Numbered from the stretch's first letter, positions 7,336 through 16,645 are shown. The stretch is DNA of 64,000 nt from Streptomyces parvulus (GCF_014648855.1 NZ_BMRX01000016.1:124001-188000), one strand, 5' to 3'. Numbers and translations are program-made. The notes: a model not told the origin generated them from the sequence alone.

Positions 7336-9063
7336 ATGTCCCCTGCGTCCCCTGCGGGTGGTGGCGGTGAGGGAGCCGCCCATCACCGGGACCTCACGGT
7401 CGTCACCGACCTCCTCGCCGAACAGCGCCGCAGAATCACCGACTTCGACGGCCCCGGCGAGCGGTTAGCGGCCCCCGTGCAGGACCCCGGCGCCGGCCCG
7501 CCGTCCCTGCCGGAGCCCGGATGGCAGCAGACCATGGACGCCATCCCGATGCCGGCGCTCCTCGTCGCGCCGGTCCTCGGCCGGGACGGCGTCCCGCGGG
7601 ACTACTGGTACGTGGGGCGGAACCGGGCCGCCCTGCGCTACTCCGAAACGGTGATCCCGCCGGCCGCCCTCCCGGCCTGGTCGGGAAGGCCGGTCCCGCT
7701 GTTCGGGCGGTTCCCGGAGATGGCGCACACGGCGATGCCCCGCATGCTGGCGGAGGCGTACCGAGGCGGCGAGATCCAGGGCCCCACCGTGGTGGAGTTC
7801 CCGCTGCGGGCTCCCGACGGTGAGGTGGCCCGGGTGAGCGCGGAGGTACGGGTCTCCCGCTGCGGCCCGCACCACCTCCTCGTGGCCTGGGAGCGCGGCA
7901 ACCGGCAGGCACTGGCCCGGGCGGCACAGCACCTGGCCCGGACCTGCTGGATGGAGTGGAACCTCACCGGCCAGCCGCCCCGCGCCTCCTTCGGCGTGCG
8001 GCACGTCCTCGGCCTGCACCGCGACGCCCCGCTGCCCGGCCTCGTCGACGTGGCGGCCATGACGGACCACGCCGGTGCGGAATCCCTCTACCAGGTGCTC
8101 TACGACGTACTGCTGCGCGGCCGGACCGCCGAGTGCGACCTGCGCCTGCCCGCCCGGCGCAACGGCGTCCTGCGCCTGCTCGCGGAGCCGGTGTTCCGGC
8201 CCGGCGGACCCGTGTGGGCGGTGCGGGGCGTGATGATGGACGTCACCGGCGACCGCCTCACCCGGCACCGCGCCCGGCACGCCGAACGGGAGGCGACGCG
8301 CGCCCGGGACCGGGCCCAGGCGTTCGGCGAGGTCGCCGCCGCCTTCCGCGACGCCCTCTCCCCGCGGTTCGCCGGAGGGAAGGTGCCCTCGGGCCTGGAG
8401 ACCGCCGCGGTGTACCGGCCCGACGAAGGGGCGGGGGTGGGCGGCGACTGGTACAAGGCCCGGGTCCTGCCCGACGGGCGTACGCTGCTCGCGCTCGGCG
8501 ACGCCCGGGGCCACGGCCTCGCCGCGGTCACCCTCATGGCCAAACTCCGCTACGCCCTGGCCGGCCTCGCCTTCACCGCCCACCCCGTGGAGCACCTCAC
8601 CGGCTGGCTCTCCGACGTCGCCTGCGACGACGGACCCGAGTCCACCGCCACCGCCATCGTGGGTGCCTACCACCCGGAGCGCCGGCTGTTGCGCTGGGTC
8701 AGTGCCGGACATCCGGCTCCGCTGCTGCTGCGCGACGGCAGAGTGCGGCCGCTCGCCCTGCCGCCCGACGCGACGGGGCTGCCCCTGGGCGTGGTGCCGG
8801 ACACCGCCTACACGGCCGTCGAGACCGTACTGGCCGCCGGGGACGTCGTGTTGATGTACTCCGACGGTCTCGTCGAGCGGCGGGGCAGCGACATCGACGC
8901 GGACACCGAACTGCTCCGGCACCGGGCCGAACGGCTCGCCCGCACCTCCCTCCGTCGGGGGACCGGGGGCCTGCAGGCCTACGCGGAGCACGTGGTGCGC
9001 GCCATGTCCGACTCGCCGCAGACGGACGACGCCACCCTGCTCGCCGTGCGCTGCCTGCCCTGA
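7336..9063 (+). CDS. PAS-type sensor with SpoIIE/RsbU PP2C phosphatase domain
   Basis: The 575-residue protein probably dephosphorylates an anti-sigma-factor antagonist, as streptomycete RsbU-like proteins do. The N-terminal half has a PAS-like region (TMDAIPMPALLVAPV, about residues 60-180) and a second PAS-like segment. The C-terminal ~230 residues are PP2C: GVGGDWYKA, LLALGDARGHG, WVSAGHPAPLLLRDG, GLPLGVV and VVLMYSDGLVERR. The usual WYD of the first motif reads WYK, so metal binding at that site may differ. The ATG at 7336 follows AAGGTGGAG. Codon 44 is TTA (7465-7467), so translation should depend on the bldA tRNA. It is monocistronic in appearance. Confidence 0.88.
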   Translation: MSPASPAGGGGEGAAHHRDLTVVTDLLAEQRRRITDFDGPGERLAAPVQDPGAGPPSLPEPGWQQTMDAIPMPALLVAPVLGRDGVPRDYWYVGRNRAALRYSETVIPPAALPAWSGRPVPLFGRFPEMAHTAMPRMLAEAYRGGEIQGPTVVEFPLRAPDGEVARVSAEVRVSRCGPHHLLVAWERGNRQALARAAQHLARTCWMEWNLTGQPPRASFGVRHVLGLHRDAPLPGLVDVAAMTDHAGAESLYQVLYDVLLRGRTAECDLRLPARRNGVLRLLAEPVFRPGGPVWAVRGVMMDVTGDRLTRHRARHAEREATRARDRAQAFGEVAAAFRDALSPRFAGGKVPSGLETAAVYRPDEGAGVGGDWYKARVLPDGRTLLALGDARGHGLAAVTLMAKLRYALAGLAFTAHPVEHLTGWLSDVACDDGPESTATAIVGAYHPERRLLRWVSAGHPAPLLLRDGRVRPLALPPDATGLPLGVVPDTAYTAVETVLAAGDVVLMYSDGLVERRGSDIDADTELLRHRAERLARTSLRRGTGGLQAYAEHVVRAMSDSPQTDDATLLAVRCLP

Positions 9064-9223
9064 CGGCCGGGTGGCCGGCCGCCGCGCCGCCCGCCCCGAC
9101 GCGAGGGCGAGCAGCACTGGGCCCCGCCGGGCCGGAGCGCGGCGGGGCCGACAGGGGCCTGCCCCCGCATCGGCCGACGCGTGACGTCGGCGTCCCCGGG
9201 GGCAGGCCGTGATGCGGTGGGTG

Positions 9224-11422
9224 CTACCGGACCGAGTACCCGAAGTACTTGCCGTTGGCGGGGAGTCCGCCCTGACCCGGCTGGTACGTGGTCGCGGGCC
9301 TGCTCGTACCGCCCGTCACCACGTTCGGGAAGGGCAGGACGTGCAGTGCTCCGGTGGCCGCCGGGCCGTAGGGCATGCCGGCGTAGAGGTTGCGCGGGGT
9401 GAAGTGGATGCTGCTGCCCAGCTTGGCCCCTGTGGCCGGGGAGCCGGGAACGCCGTCGCCGTCGCCGGCCTCGACCCACAGGTCGTTGGCGCCCGCCGAG
9501 TCCAGGAGCGAGAAGGTGTGGACGGCGCCGGCGTCGGTGGCGCTTGCGAGGTCCTCGCCGGGGGTGCCCACGGCGACCTTCAGGGTGGCGGCCGAACCGA
9601 CCGTCCGGGGCGCGGTGTTGACCGCGCTGAGGGCAGCGCCCGCGTGGTCACCGGCCTCGATCGTGCCGGAGCGGTCGTCGGTGGAGGAGCCCTGGTTCAG
9701 CGCGTGCATGTAGTCCCAGGTGCCGTTGGGCTTGAGGTGCACCAGCATGACGTTGCCCGCGCCGGCCAGCTGCGCGGCGCCCGTCTCGGGGGCCAGGGCC
9801 TCGCCGGGCGCGCCGATCGCGAGGATCGAGTCGGTCGCCGTGGCGGCGCCGGACGGTCGGTAGGCGACCAGGGCGAGCGCCTCGCCGAACTCGTCGCCGG
9901 CCTCGGCGGCGCCGTTGATCTTCTCGTTGTTCTGGTCCATGCCCGTCACCACGGTGAGCCGTCCGTCGGCACCGATCTTGTGGCTGAGGACCACCAGGTT
10001 TCCGGCGTTCGCGTTGCCGCCGATCGCGTCACCGGGAGCGCCGATGGCGATGAAGTTGGCGTCGCCCGCGACGGAGGTGCCGAAGGCGTCGTCGGCCTCG
10101 GCCGCGCCGGGGACATCCGAGATGTCCTGGTTGACGGTGACGTTGGTGTCGCCGTACACGTAGAAGGCGGCGCCCGCCTTCTTGAGCGAACCGAGCGCCT
10201 CGCCGGGCGTGCCGATCAGGACCCACGGCCTGCCCTCGGCGGTGGTGCCCGCGGCGAGGGAGGCGCCCATCCGGTCGCCCTCCTCGGGCGCGGAGGCGCC
10301 GATGGAACCGTTGCCGGAGCCCTGTTCGAGGTGGCGCGTGGCCGGGCCGCTGCCCAGGCCGTTCTTGCCGCCGAACAGGATGTCGACGAAGCCGGCGTCG
10401 ACCGCGCTGCCGACGTTCTCCTCGGAGGCGGACACGACGAGGTCGGTGTAGCCGTCCTCGTTGTAGTCGACCGTCGCCAGGTGGTTGCCGAAGTGGTCCC
10501 CGGCCTCGGCGTCGCCGGGCACCCAGGCGAGGTCCTGGTTGATCTCGGCGATGCCCTTGCCGCCGCCGTGGACCACGCGGACGAGCCCCGCCGTGGTGTG
10601 ACCGCCGACCGTGGCCATCGGGTCGCCGACGGCGATGTCCTCGACGGCGTCGCCGTTGAAGTCGGTGATGCGGGTGGCGGCGGCCTTCTCGGCGATCCAG
10701 GAGCCGAGGTCGTCGACGCGGGCGACGACGCCCGCGGTGGAGGTCTGGGCCTCGTCGACACCGAGGCAGCCGCCCTGCGCGGACCGGCTGTTGAGGCCGA
10801 AGAGCTTGCCGCCGGAGAGCACCGGACCGCCGGTGTCGCCCATGCAGGCGGCCGCGCCGGCCTTGCCGGTGACACCCGCGGACGTGGCCGCGGTGGAGTC
10901 GACGGTGTAGGTGCCGGTGTGCAGCTGGGAGGGCGCCCAGACGGTCTTCGTGCGGCCGTACCCGGCGAAGTTCAGCTCCGCACCGGCGGTGGGCACCGCG
11001 GTGGCGAGCTGGGCCGGGGCCACGTTGGTGACCGGCCGGCTGAGGCGGGCCAGGACCACGTCGCGGTCGGTGCGCGGCACGATCTCGACGACGTTGCGTT
11101 CGGCGCCCTGCGTGCCGGAGAGGCCGACGACGGCGGTGGTCGGCCTGGCCGGGGCGCCGGCCGGGACGGCGAGCGAGGCCGCGGGATTCTCGGCGAAGCA
11201 GCTGGCCGCCGTGAGCAGCCATTCGGAGTCGACGAGGACCGCGGAGCAGCCGCGGTCGTGGGCACCGACGGTGATCTTCGCGGCGTAGGCCCGGGTGGTG
11301 TCCGAGTCGGCGACCGGTGTGCCGCCGGTGACGGCGGCGGCGGGCGCCGCGCTCAACGCGAGCGACCCGGCGGCCAGGACCGCGCCGAGCGCGGCCAGGC
11401 GGGGGCGTCTGGTGGAAGACAT
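9224..11422 (-). CDS. Secreted trypsin-like pseudoprotease with FG-GAP repeats
   Basis: A signal peptide (residues 1-30, ending AAPAAA) is followed by an S1 trypsin-like domain (about 31-260) and then FG-GAP beta-propeller-like repeats to residue 732. Repeat marks are TDFNGDAVEDIAVGDP, DYNEDGYTDLVVSA and several GTPGE/GAPGE units. The catalytic triad is broken. WLLTAASC has Ser74 where WVLTAAHC has the catalytic His, and GDTGGP has Thr197 where GDSGGP has the nucleophile. Only Asp121 (DVVLARL) remains. It should therefore be an extracellular binding protein rather than a protease. The ATG at 11422 has GAGGAA upstream. A GTG seven codons earlier lacks a ribosome site. It follows the gene at 11457 by 34 bases and is probably cotranscribed. 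Confidence 0.85.
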   Translation of the reverse strand: MSSTRRPRLAALGAVLAAGSLALSAAPAAAVTGGTPVADSDTTRAYAAKITVGAHDRGCSAVLVDSEWLLTAASCFAENPAASLAVPAGAPARPTTAVVGLSGTQGAERNVVEIVPRTDRDVVLARLSRPVTNVAPAQLATAVPTAGAELNFAGYGRTKTVWAPSQLHTGTYTVDSTAATSAGVTGKAGAAACMGDTGGPVLSGGKLFGLNSRSAQGGCLGVDEAQTSTAGVVARVDDLGSWIAEKAAATRITDFNGDAVEDIAVGDPMATVGGHTTAGLVRVVHGGGKGIAEINQDLAWVPGDAEAGDHFGNHLATVDYNEDGYTDLVVSASEENVGSAVDAGFVDILFGGKNGLGSGPATRHLEQGSGNGSIGASAPEEGDRMGASLAAGTTAEGRPWVLIGTPGEALGSLKKAGAAFYVYGDTNVTVNQDISDVPGAAEADDAFGTSVAGDANFIAIGAPGDAIGGNANAGNLVVLSHKIGADGRLTVVTGMDQNNEKINGAAEAGDEFGEALALVAYRPSGAATATDSILAIGAPGEALAPETGAAQLAGAGNVMLVHLKPNGTWDYMHALNQGSSTDDRSGTIEAGDHAGAALSAVNTAPRTVGSAATLKVAVGTPGEDLASATDAGAVHTFSLLDSAGANDLWVEAGDGDGVPGSPATGAKLGSSIHFTPRNLYAGMPYGPAATGALHVLPFPNVVTGGTSRPATTYQPGQGGLPANGKYFGYSVR

Positions 11423-11456
11423 ACGAGAGGATTCCTCAATCACGTTACGGAGTCGC

Positions 11457-11963
11457 CTAGTTGGTGACGCGGATCTCGACCAGCACGTGCTCGCGGCCGT
11501 CGACGGACTCGCCGACGCCCTTCCACGTGTCCGCGGGGATGTCGTACTCGACCTGGTCGCCCTCGGCGGTCATCTCCAGGTGGGTGTTGGTGGAGTCGTC
11601 CGTCTTCACTCCGTGCACCGCGGGCAGTTCGAGGGTCAGGAAGCCCTCGTCGGCGGTGACCTGGAAGCAGACGTCCTCGTGTTCGCGGGCGAGGAACTGC
11701 AGCAGGTTGTCCCCGCTCGCGCAGTCGGCGAGCACGATGTGGCCGTCGCCGCGCTTGAGGGCGATGTTCTGCTCGGCCAGGATCTTGTCGGCGTCCGGGT
11801 AGTTGTAGTCCTCGACCGCGTAGCCGGGCTCGGAGCCGGCGACGGTCTCGGCGGCGGGGCCGCCGGCGGTGCCCGGGCCGCCCTGGGCCAGCACGGCCCA
11901 GGCGAGGGCGCCGGCGGTGGCCGCGGCACCGAGAATGCGCACGAATGCGCTGCGTGTCTTCAT
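11457..11963 (-). CDS. Small secreted protein of unknown function
   Basis: The 168-residue protein starts with MKTRSAFVRILGAAATAGAL, a signal peptide or anchor. A low-complexity Gly/Ala/Pro stretch follows, then an acidic globular domain with two cysteines (LADCASGDNLLQF and EDVCFQV) that could form a disulfide. I do not recognise the family. The start is set by AGGA five bases before the ATG. It immediately precedes the FG-GAP pseudoprotease (34-base gap), suggesting the two are expressed together and may act together outside the cell. Confidence 0.7.
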   Translation of the reverse strand: MKTRSAFVRILGAAATAGALAWAVLAQGGPGTAGGPAAETVAGSEPGYAVEDYNYPDADKILAEQNIALKRGDGHIVLADCASGDNLLQFLAREHEDVCFQVTADEGFLTLELPAVHGVKTDDSTNTHLEMTAEGDQVEYDIPADTWKGVGESVDGREHVLVEIRVTN

Positions 11964-12131
11964 CACAGTCCTAGAAGGTCGACAGTTCATGGGTGTCAAA
12001 GCCCCTGCTGGCGGGGCGCCGGGCAGGCCCGTCCCGTCCCCGAAGCGGACGGAAACGGGCAGGCCTGTGCCCGAAAAGGCGTCCGGAGATACGTCCGGAC
12101 CACGTGCGGAACGACGTCGCCGCCGGTCCGC

Positions 12132-12524
12132 TCAGCTCGTCCTCTTCAGCTCCTGCGTGACCGGTCCGTCCGGGTCGGACTGGAAGTACAGCGTGTCCTC
12201 GTCGTCCACGTAGAGCTGGATCCCGCCGGTCATGCCGAGCCCGCCGTCCTCGACACCGAGGTACACGAAGTCGCTGGAGCCGCCCGGGTCCTCGTAGTCC
12301 CAGCTGCCGCTGAAATCGACCGGATCCCCGCCCTCCCGCGTCGTGACGCGGGAGGCCGAGAAGGTGCCGTCCGCCGAGAGTTCGATCCGTCCGCCGCCGT
12401 CGTCCCGGTACACACCGGGCAGCTTCTTCGGGTCGACGGCCGCGTCCGAGCACCCCGACAGGAGCACCGCGGAGGCGGCGAGCACGGCGAAGAGCCATCG
12501 TCCACGGGTCGTCATACGGATCAC
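12132..12524 (-). CDS. Small lipoprotein translationally coupled to the ALF-repeat protein
   Basis: The protein (130 residues from GTG 12524, 127 from ATG 12515) has a lipoprotein signal with lipobox LLSGC, so it should be anchored on the outer face of the membrane. The mature ~105 residues are acidic and beta-rich (PGVYRDDGGGRIELSADGTF, YLGVEDGGLGM). The GTG start overlaps the stop of the upstream 1172-residue gene as GTGA, a sign of coupled translation. A lipoprotein tied this closely to a polymorphic-toxin-like protein could be an immunity or docking partner, but that is inference. No known family was recognised. Confidence 0.75.
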   Translation of the reverse strand: MIRMTTRGRWLFAVLAASAVLLSGCSDAAVDPKKLPGVYRDDGGGRIELSADGTFSASRVTTREGGDPVDFSGSWDYEDPGGSSDFVYLGVEDGGLGMTGGIQLYVDDEDTLYFQSDPDGPVTQELKRTS

Positions 12525-15500
12525 GGGCCGAGCGTAACGTCGAACTCGATCACCTGGTTCTTGGGCGACAGCGGTCCCTCGTCACCGACGACCTTGTCGA
12601 CGAAGGCGCCCACGGTGTCGCTCCACCACTCCGTGTAGCCGATGACCGGAGGGTGGGTCGCCGATTCGATGTCCGACTCGTTGTACGCGGTGTAGCGCCA
12701 GGTGACCGACCCGTCCGAGTTCTTCCGGATGGGGGTCATGCGGACCTGGTGCGAGCCCAGGAAGGTGTACGCGAGGTTGCCGGTGAGCCCGCCCGTGGTG
12801 AGCGTGCCGTAGTCCGTGAGGTACTTGCCCGCCCCCTCGGGACCGCTGAGCGTGTAGTCGTACTTGTAGGTGTGGCCCATCTCGAACTTGCCGGTCCGCT
12901 GCCACTCCCTGAGGAAGTACGCGAGCACTCCCTTCGTGTGCTCGTGCTCGCGGTAGATGCCGGTGAACTCGTCGTTGGGGCCGAAGCACTGCGTCCTGGG
13001 GCCGTTGCCGGTGAGCCAGCTCCATCCCAGTTCCCACGGGTTGTTGCTGTTGCGGTGCTCGATCGGGTCGCCGAACGGCGTCAGGCAGCTCTCGGCCCCG
13101 TCGGGCAGGCCGGTCTCGCCGTCGATCGGCACCTTCGAGTTGTCGAGCGCGTCCTGGATCGCCTGCTTGATCGCGGCCTGGACGACCTTCATCCAGGCCT
13201 CGGTCGCCGCGACGGCCGCCTCGGCGAAGGACTTGCCCGCCGCGATCTCGGCCTGCCGGGCGCGGGTGGCGGACGCCTGCGCGTCGGCGGCGTAGGACGC
13301 GGCCGTCTCGGCGGAGCGCACCGCCCGGTTCGCCGCGTCCCGCGCCACACTGCTCGCCTTGCGCGCCTGGGCCGCGGCGTTGGCCGCGGTCTGCGCGGAC
13401 CGCTCGGCGGCGGCGGCGGAGGTCTCGGCGGCCTCCGCGTTCTTGCGGGCCTCCTCGGCGGAGTCCTTGGCGTCGTCCGCCCAGTCCTTCGCCTTGACGG
13501 CCCAGTCGGTGGCCTCGTCCGCGGCCTGCCTGGCGAGGGCCGCGGCCTCGGAGGCGCGTGCCGCGTCCTCGAGGGCGTCCTGGGCGATCTTTGCCGCCCG
13601 CGCGATGGCCGCGCGGATCGCGCTGATGTGCGTGGCGTGATCGTGGTCGATGCGGGCGAACTCGTGCTGCGTCGTGCCGATGAACTGGCGCAGCATGTGC
13701 GTGTCGCCCTCAAGAGCGACCTGCGCGGCCGCCTTGACGTACGGGCCGCCGCTCGCCAGGAGCGTGGTGGCCGCCACCCTGTCGTCCTCGTGGACGGCGG
13801 CGGACCGCTCCACGTGCAGGAAGGTGTGCAGCGCCTCGGCGGAACCGTCCGTCAGGGCGGCCTCGGCGGCACGCCGTACGGCGGTGCCGGTCGAGGAGTC
13901 CGCCAGCAGCGTGGTGACCTCGACCTCGTTGTCGTCCCTGGCCGCCTCGACCGCGCCCTTCTCCAGGAACGCCCTGATGGTGGCGGCGTTCTCGCTCTGC
14001 AGCGCCGCCGCGGCGGCCTCGGCCACGTTCTGCGTGGAGATGGCGGCGGTGGCCGCCGCGAACTCCGCGTTGTCCTGCTGCAGGGCGATGAGCCGGTCGG
14101 CCTCGATCCAGCGCAGTACGTCCTCGTCGCCGCCGGCCAGCGCGTACGCGGCGGCCTCCCGGGACCATGTGCCCGACCCGTCGAGCAGCCGGACGGCGGC
14201 CTGCCGTCCCTTGTCCACGGCCTCCCCGGTCCGGCCGGCGGCCAGGGCCGCCTCCATCGCGGTGATCAGCGCGACGAGTTCCCCGGACAGCCGCGTCTCC
14301 TGCGTACGCTCCCGGTTGGCGCGCTCCAGGCGGTCGGTCTCCGCGCTCCGCTGCTGCTTGGCGACCTCGATCGCTTCCGCGGTCTCCTCGCTCAGCCGGG
14401 CGTTCTCGGCCTCGCGGGCCTCCTTCTCGACCTCCCGAGCCTCGACGACGGCGTCGTACGCCTTGGTCGCCGCTTCGACGGCGGCCTTCGCGGCGGCGGT
14501 GGAGCGGTTGGCGTAGTCCACGGCCTTGCCGGCGTTGCGGGCGGCTTCCTCGGCCGCGTCGGCGGCCTTGCCTGCGTGGTCGGCGGCGCTGTCGGCGGCC
14601 GCGGACGCGGTGCGGGCGGCGGCGGCCGACCTGCGGGACAGGGCCGAGGCCCGGCTCGCGGCGGCCGTGGCCCGGCCGGCGGCGGCCTCCGCGATGGCGG
14701 CCTGGCGCCGCGCCTCGGCGGCCTGGGACTGCGCGGCACCGGCGGACACGGCGGCGTCGGCGGAAGCGCGCGCGGCGGCGGCCGAGTTGACCGCGGCACC
14801 CGCGGCGGCGTTGCCCGCGGCCTCGGCGGCGTCGGAGGCGAGGGCCGCGAGCCTGGCCTTCGCGGCCACGGTGCGCACCCAGTCGACCATGGCCCGCGCG
14901 GCCTTCGCCGCCTGGTTGGCAGCCTCCGCCATGTTCGCGTTCTTGGAGGCGCTGATCGCGGCGTGGTAGGCACGCGAGGCGGCGCGTCCCGCGGCCGCGG
15001 CGGCCGCCGCAGCGGCGTTCGCGGCGGCCACGGAGCGCTGGGCCGCGACCTGTGCGGTACGCGAGGCGGACACCGCGGTCGACGCGGCGGCCGCGGCACC
15101 CTGGGCGGCCCGCGCCGCCTTGTTCGCGGCCTTGGCGGAGCGCTGCACGTCCTGCTCGGCCGCCTGCGCCTCGGCCTTCGCCTCCAGCGCGGCCGTCTTG
15201 GCCTTCTCGGCGGCCTGGACCGCCTGCTCGGACAGCTCGACCGCCTCGTCCGTCCGGCGCTCGGCGAGCCTGCCCTCCGACTCGACGATCTTGACCAGCT
15301 GCTGGATCTCCGCCGACTCCTCGTCCCGCGCCCGGGCGATGTACTGGCCCGTCGTCAGGAACCACTGGATCGCCCGGGGAGACCCGTCGTCGAGCGCACG
15401 CTCCGCGTACTCCCGCACCTGCGGCGACGCCGTGACGAGGATGGAGGTCACCTGGACCCGCTGGTCCTCGTCGTGCGCGTCGTACTGCCCGGTGCTGAGG

Positions 15501-16039
15501 AAGTCCCGCAGCGCGAAGTCCGTACCGGCCGCGAGGGCCTTGGAGGACTCACGCTTCACGGCCCTGCCGCCATGGGCGTTGACCGTGGTCACCGCCACCT
15601 CGAGGTCCTCGTGCACGGCCGACTCGTAGCCGCCCCGCAGATAGGCGGCGACCGCCGCGTCCCCGCCGGACAGCGCCTGCCCGATCCCGGCCCGCGTCGC
15701 CTTGCCGCCGCTGACCAGGGCCTCGGTCAGCGTGAACCGGTTGTCCTCGGCCGTGGCCGCCGGCAGCTTCTCGCCGAGGAAGGTGGCCACGTCGTCGGCG
15801 CTTCCCACGAGCGCCGCGGCCGCGGCGGTGCGTACCGCGCGGCCCCCGGTCCGGTACGCCTCCACGATCTTGGCGCGGTCGGTGTCGGGCAGCTGCGCCC
15901 CGCCGTCTGCCGCCGCGGCCTCCGCCGCGTAGGCCCGCCCGGACCCGAACGCGCCCAGGGGCACCGCGGTACCCGCCGCGATCCCGCCGAGAATGGCCAG
16001 CGACTGGCGTCTGCTGAAAACCCGTGATGCTTGTGACAC
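12521..16039 (-). CDS. Giant Tat-exported ALF-repeat, alanine-rich coiled-coil protein, polymorphic-toxin-like
   Basis: The 1172-residue protein starts with a twin-arginine signal (SRRQSLAILGGIAAG). Residues ~50-270 hold ALF-type short repeats, each near 'G..A...AA..AL..G....V..FL': ALVGSADDVATFLGEKL, ALSGGDAAVAAYLRGG and ALDDGSPRAIQWFLTTGQY. A second repeat set lies at ~660-840. Between and after them are very long Ala-rich heptad-like helices. The last ~190 residues form a distinct non-Ala-rich domain (HEHTKGVLAYFLREW, KYDYTLSGPEGAGKYL, VIGYTEWWSDTVGAFVDKV). The order export signal, repeats, coiled coil, unique tip is that of polymorphic toxin or surface effector proteins. The tip domain is not recognised. 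GTG start with GAGGGG upstream. Confidence 0.75.
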   Translation of the reverse strand: MSQASRVFSRRQSLAILGGIAAGTAVPLGAFGSGRAYAAEAAAADGGAQLPDTDRAKIVEAYRTGGRAVRTAAAAALVGSADDVATFLGEKLPAATAEDNRFTLTEALVSGGKATRAGIGQALSGGDAAVAAYLRGGYESAVHEDLEVAVTTVNAHGGRAVKRESSKALAAGTDFALRDFLSTGQYDAHDEDQRVQVTSILVTASPQVREYAERALDDGSPRAIQWFLTTGQYIARARDEESAEIQQLVKIVESEGRLAERRTDEAVELSEQAVQAAEKAKTAALEAKAEAQAAEQDVQRSAKAANKAARAAQGAAAAASTAVSASRTAQVAAQRSVAAANAAAAAAAAAGRAASRAYHAAISASKNANMAEAANQAAKAARAMVDWVRTVAAKARLAALASDAAEAAGNAAAGAAVNSAAAARASADAAVSAGAAQSQAAEARRQAAIAEAAAGRATAAASRASALSRRSAAAARTASAAADSAADHAGKAADAAEEAARNAGKAVDYANRSTAAAKAAVEAATKAYDAVVEAREVEKEAREAENARLSEETAEAIEVAKQQRSAETDRLERANRERTQETRLSGELVALITAMEAALAAGRTGEAVDKGRQAAVRLLDGSGTWSREAAAYALAGGDEDVLRWIEADRLIALQQDNAEFAAATAAISTQNVAEAAAAALQSENAATIRAFLEKGAVEAARDDNEVEVTTLLADSSTGTAVRRAAEAALTDGSAEALHTFLHVERSAAVHEDDRVAATTLLASGGPYVKAAAQVALEGDTHMLRQFIGTTQHEFARIDHDHATHISAIRAAIARAAKIAQDALEDAARASEAAALARQAADEATDWAVKAKDWADDAKDSAEEARKNAEAAETSAAAAERSAQTAANAAAQARKASSVARDAANRAVRSAETAASYAADAQASATRARQAEIAAGKSFAEAAVAATEAWMKVVQAAIKQAIQDALDNSKVPIDGETGLPDGAESCLTPFGDPIEHRNSNNPWELGWSWLTGNGPRTQCFGPNDEFTGIYREHEHTKGVLAYFLREWQRTGKFEMGHTYKYDYTLSGPEGAGKYLTDYGTLTTGGLTGNLAYTFLGSHQVRMTPIRKNSDGSVTWRYTAYNESDIESATHPPVIGYTEWWSDTVGAFVDKVVGDEGPLSPKNQVIEFDVTLGP

Positions 16040-16645
16040 AACGCCCCCCTCATGCCTACGAGGGGAATCCCACCGCCCCCCCTGCGGTCCAAGTCGTCTA
16101 TGGAAGCCGCAGGTCGGGGGGATCGTCCAATGCAGAAACCGGGTGCAAGCCGGGTAATTCCCGAGCCTTCGCCGTGATGCCTGTCACCTCCCGAAAGGGT
16201 TGTGACGATCTTGGTAACGAATCGATGGAGAAAACCCGGGCTTGACCGTGTCCGTCCGGCAGGCGAACGGGAGATGGACGAGTGATGCCGGCGGCGCCGG
16301 CCACCCGGCTCGGACCGGACCGGGCCCGGCTACCGACAGTGACCGATTCTGATCGAGTCCGACCGGTCTCCCGCCCTTCGGGAACGGGTGCTTCACCGGC
16401 TTATCGGGCTGTCGTACGAGGCCTCATACCAGAGCAGGACGTTGCCCGGGGGAGTTTGGCAACTGCCCACCGCACTTGAGGGGCGGCCGACTACTGTCAG
16501 TGTCCGTCGGGCGACGTAGAGCCGGATCCCCCGGTCCACTCGGTCGACACAGCGATGACGCGTGCCCGCGCGACGTCGCCTGCCCGCGTGGCACTCCGTC
16601 ACCACGCGCGAGCACCCAGACCGACGGACCAGTACGAGGACCCCG
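16040..16645. other. Intergenic region between divergent ALF-protein and conservon genes
   Basis: This 600-base stretch must contain promoters for both directions. No open frame in it has convincing coding character. Near the right end GACTACTGTCAG contains a TACTGT hexamer that could serve the conservon operon, but no -35 at a normal distance was found. I saw no tRNA, riboswitch or mobile element. Confidence 0.5.

Noticed and set aside
9209..11467. Long + strand open frame opposite the FG-GAP protein
   Set aside because: No recognisable domain and typical antisense composition. The - strand frame has signal peptide and domain motifs.
12653..16027. Very long + strand open frame opposite the ALF-repeat gene
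   Set aside because: It is a GC-driven shadow. The repetitive Arg/Gly composition has no domain, and the - strand frame has a Tat signal and repeats.
16054..16260. Possible riboswitch upstream of the ALF-repeat gene
   Set aside because: Some short G/C stems are present, but I could not match any known riboswitch core on either strand.
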